From NCBI GenBank assembly GCA_002452555.1, contig DKER01000068.1:1-6616 (forward strand): a stretch of DNA of 6,616 nt. Reading direction: 5' to 3'. Made by a program: the position numbers and the translations under genes. Shown piece after piece: positions 6,185 through 6,616 of this stretch (position 1 is its first letter; each line of letters opens with the position of its first letter). This DNA is from Fidelibacterota bacterium UBA6817 (lineage in GTDB: Bacteria > Fidelibacterota > Fidelibacteria > Fidelibacterales > Fidelibacteraceae). The notes under the pieces are model-generated. The model worked only from the letters and a program-made list of their open reading frames with translations. It did not search any database and had not been told where the DNA came from.

Positions 6185-6616
6185 ATGAAAAATGCTGTTT
6201 CAGTAATTCTCTTCCTTTCGCTAATTATGTACGGCTGTTCATCCTGGTCATTTCTGCCAGAAAACAGACAGGTGGCCACTCAGGCAGATATTAATGAAAA
6301 AACCCTGTCTCTATACGCTCACATTTCTGCACAGAATCAGCTTATGAATGCATTGTTTGCCAGTCTGGATTCTCTAACTGGAAATCTTGACTCAACAACG
6401 CGCGTTCTGAAGGAAAAAGATATCGAAATTGATCAGTTGAAAGCAGAGATCAGAACATTAAACCGGGAAAATAACGATCGATTCCGCTATTTGCAGGATA
6501 TCATTATTTACCAGAATATTACTATTGATTCTTTGTTTGCACACATTCTTGAGCAGCAGGAATTTCAATTGTTTCTGACGGATATCCGTGATCTGCCCGA
6601 TAGTGAACAAAGCAGC
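6185..6616 (+). CDS. Putative coiled-coil lipoprotein, N-terminal part (3' truncated)
   Basis: The frame is open for 144 codons and runs off the window end without a stop. Residues 1-17 form a short hydrophobic signal peptide beginning MKNAVSVILFLS. The segment MYGCSS places C18 as a lipobox cysteine; methionine at -3 is less usual than leucine, but GC at the site and serines after it fit a lipoprotein signal. The rest is hydrophilic and helical-looking, with heptad-like spacing from about residue 60 to 105 (LDSLTGNLDSTTRVLKEKDI and onward), suggesting a coiled coil. No enzyme motif is visible. The layout of lipobox or signal peptide, coiled coil and unknown C-terminus resembles YbgF/CpoB-like or other periplasmic scaffold proteins, but I do not recognise the family. 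It is separated from the kinase gene by 407 bp and probably has its own promoter. Confidence 0.75.
   Translation, partial: MKNAVSVILFLSLIMYGCSSWSFLPENRQVATQADINEKTLSLYAHISAQNQLMNALFASLDSLTGNLDSTTRVLKEKDIEIDQLKAEIRTLNRENNDRFRYLQDIIIYQNITIDSLFAHILEQQEFQLFLTDIRDLPDSEQSS

Noticed and set aside
1..6616. CRISPR array, insertion sequence or defence system
   Set aside because: There are no regularly spaced direct repeats of suitable length, no transposase-like product and no terminal inverted repeats.

Overview
The window reads as ordinary chromosomal DNA from a Gram-negative, didermic bacterium of the FCB-like lineages (for example Calditrichaeota, KSB1, Marinimicrobia or Ignavibacteria; the sequence does not let me choose). 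The reasons are the C-terminal NYPNPFNPETAI-type sorting or FlgD-Ig-like domain on a large secreted enzyme, a TolB-like beta-propeller protein, a probable outer-membrane or periplasmic lipoprotein, and a moderately AT-rich composition by eye. All genes are on the + strand.

Layout. (1) Positions 1-651 hold the 3' end of a TolB/PD40-type beta-propeller gene whose start lies outside the window. (2) Positions 661-3216 hold a large exported N-acetylmuramoyl-L-alanine amidase-like protein with a complete set of metal-ligand and catalytic residues, a carboxypeptidase-regulatory-like domain, two Big_5-like Ig domains, a jelly-roll-like domain and a C-terminal sorting domain. It is translationally close to the propeller gene and ends at a clear intrinsic terminator (3240-3268). 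(3) Positions 3351-5777 hold a two-gene operon, an OmpR/PhoB-type response regulator followed with no gap by a PhoR/PnpS-like histidine kinase. (4) Positions 5778-6184 are a 407-bp non-coding stretch with a good sigma70-like promoter, a striking 17-bp C/G-only element at the predicted transcription start, and a 9-bp inverted repeat. (5) Positions 6185-6616 hold the start of a coiled-coil lipoprotein gene, cut by the window edge.

How the genes may work together. The first two genes look like one envelope-related transcription unit (periplasmic propeller plus secreted cell-wall amidase). The two-component pair is its own unit. Its sensor has the extracytoplasmic domain typical of PhoR-like kinases, so phosphate or envelope sensing is the best guess, but no phosphate transport gene is in view. 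The lipoprotein is probably transcribed separately with a long leader.

I see no CRISPR array, insertion sequence, tRNA, rRNA, defence system or obviously new multi-gene system. The most unusual signals are in the 5778-6184 intergenic region and in the domain mosaic of the amidase.
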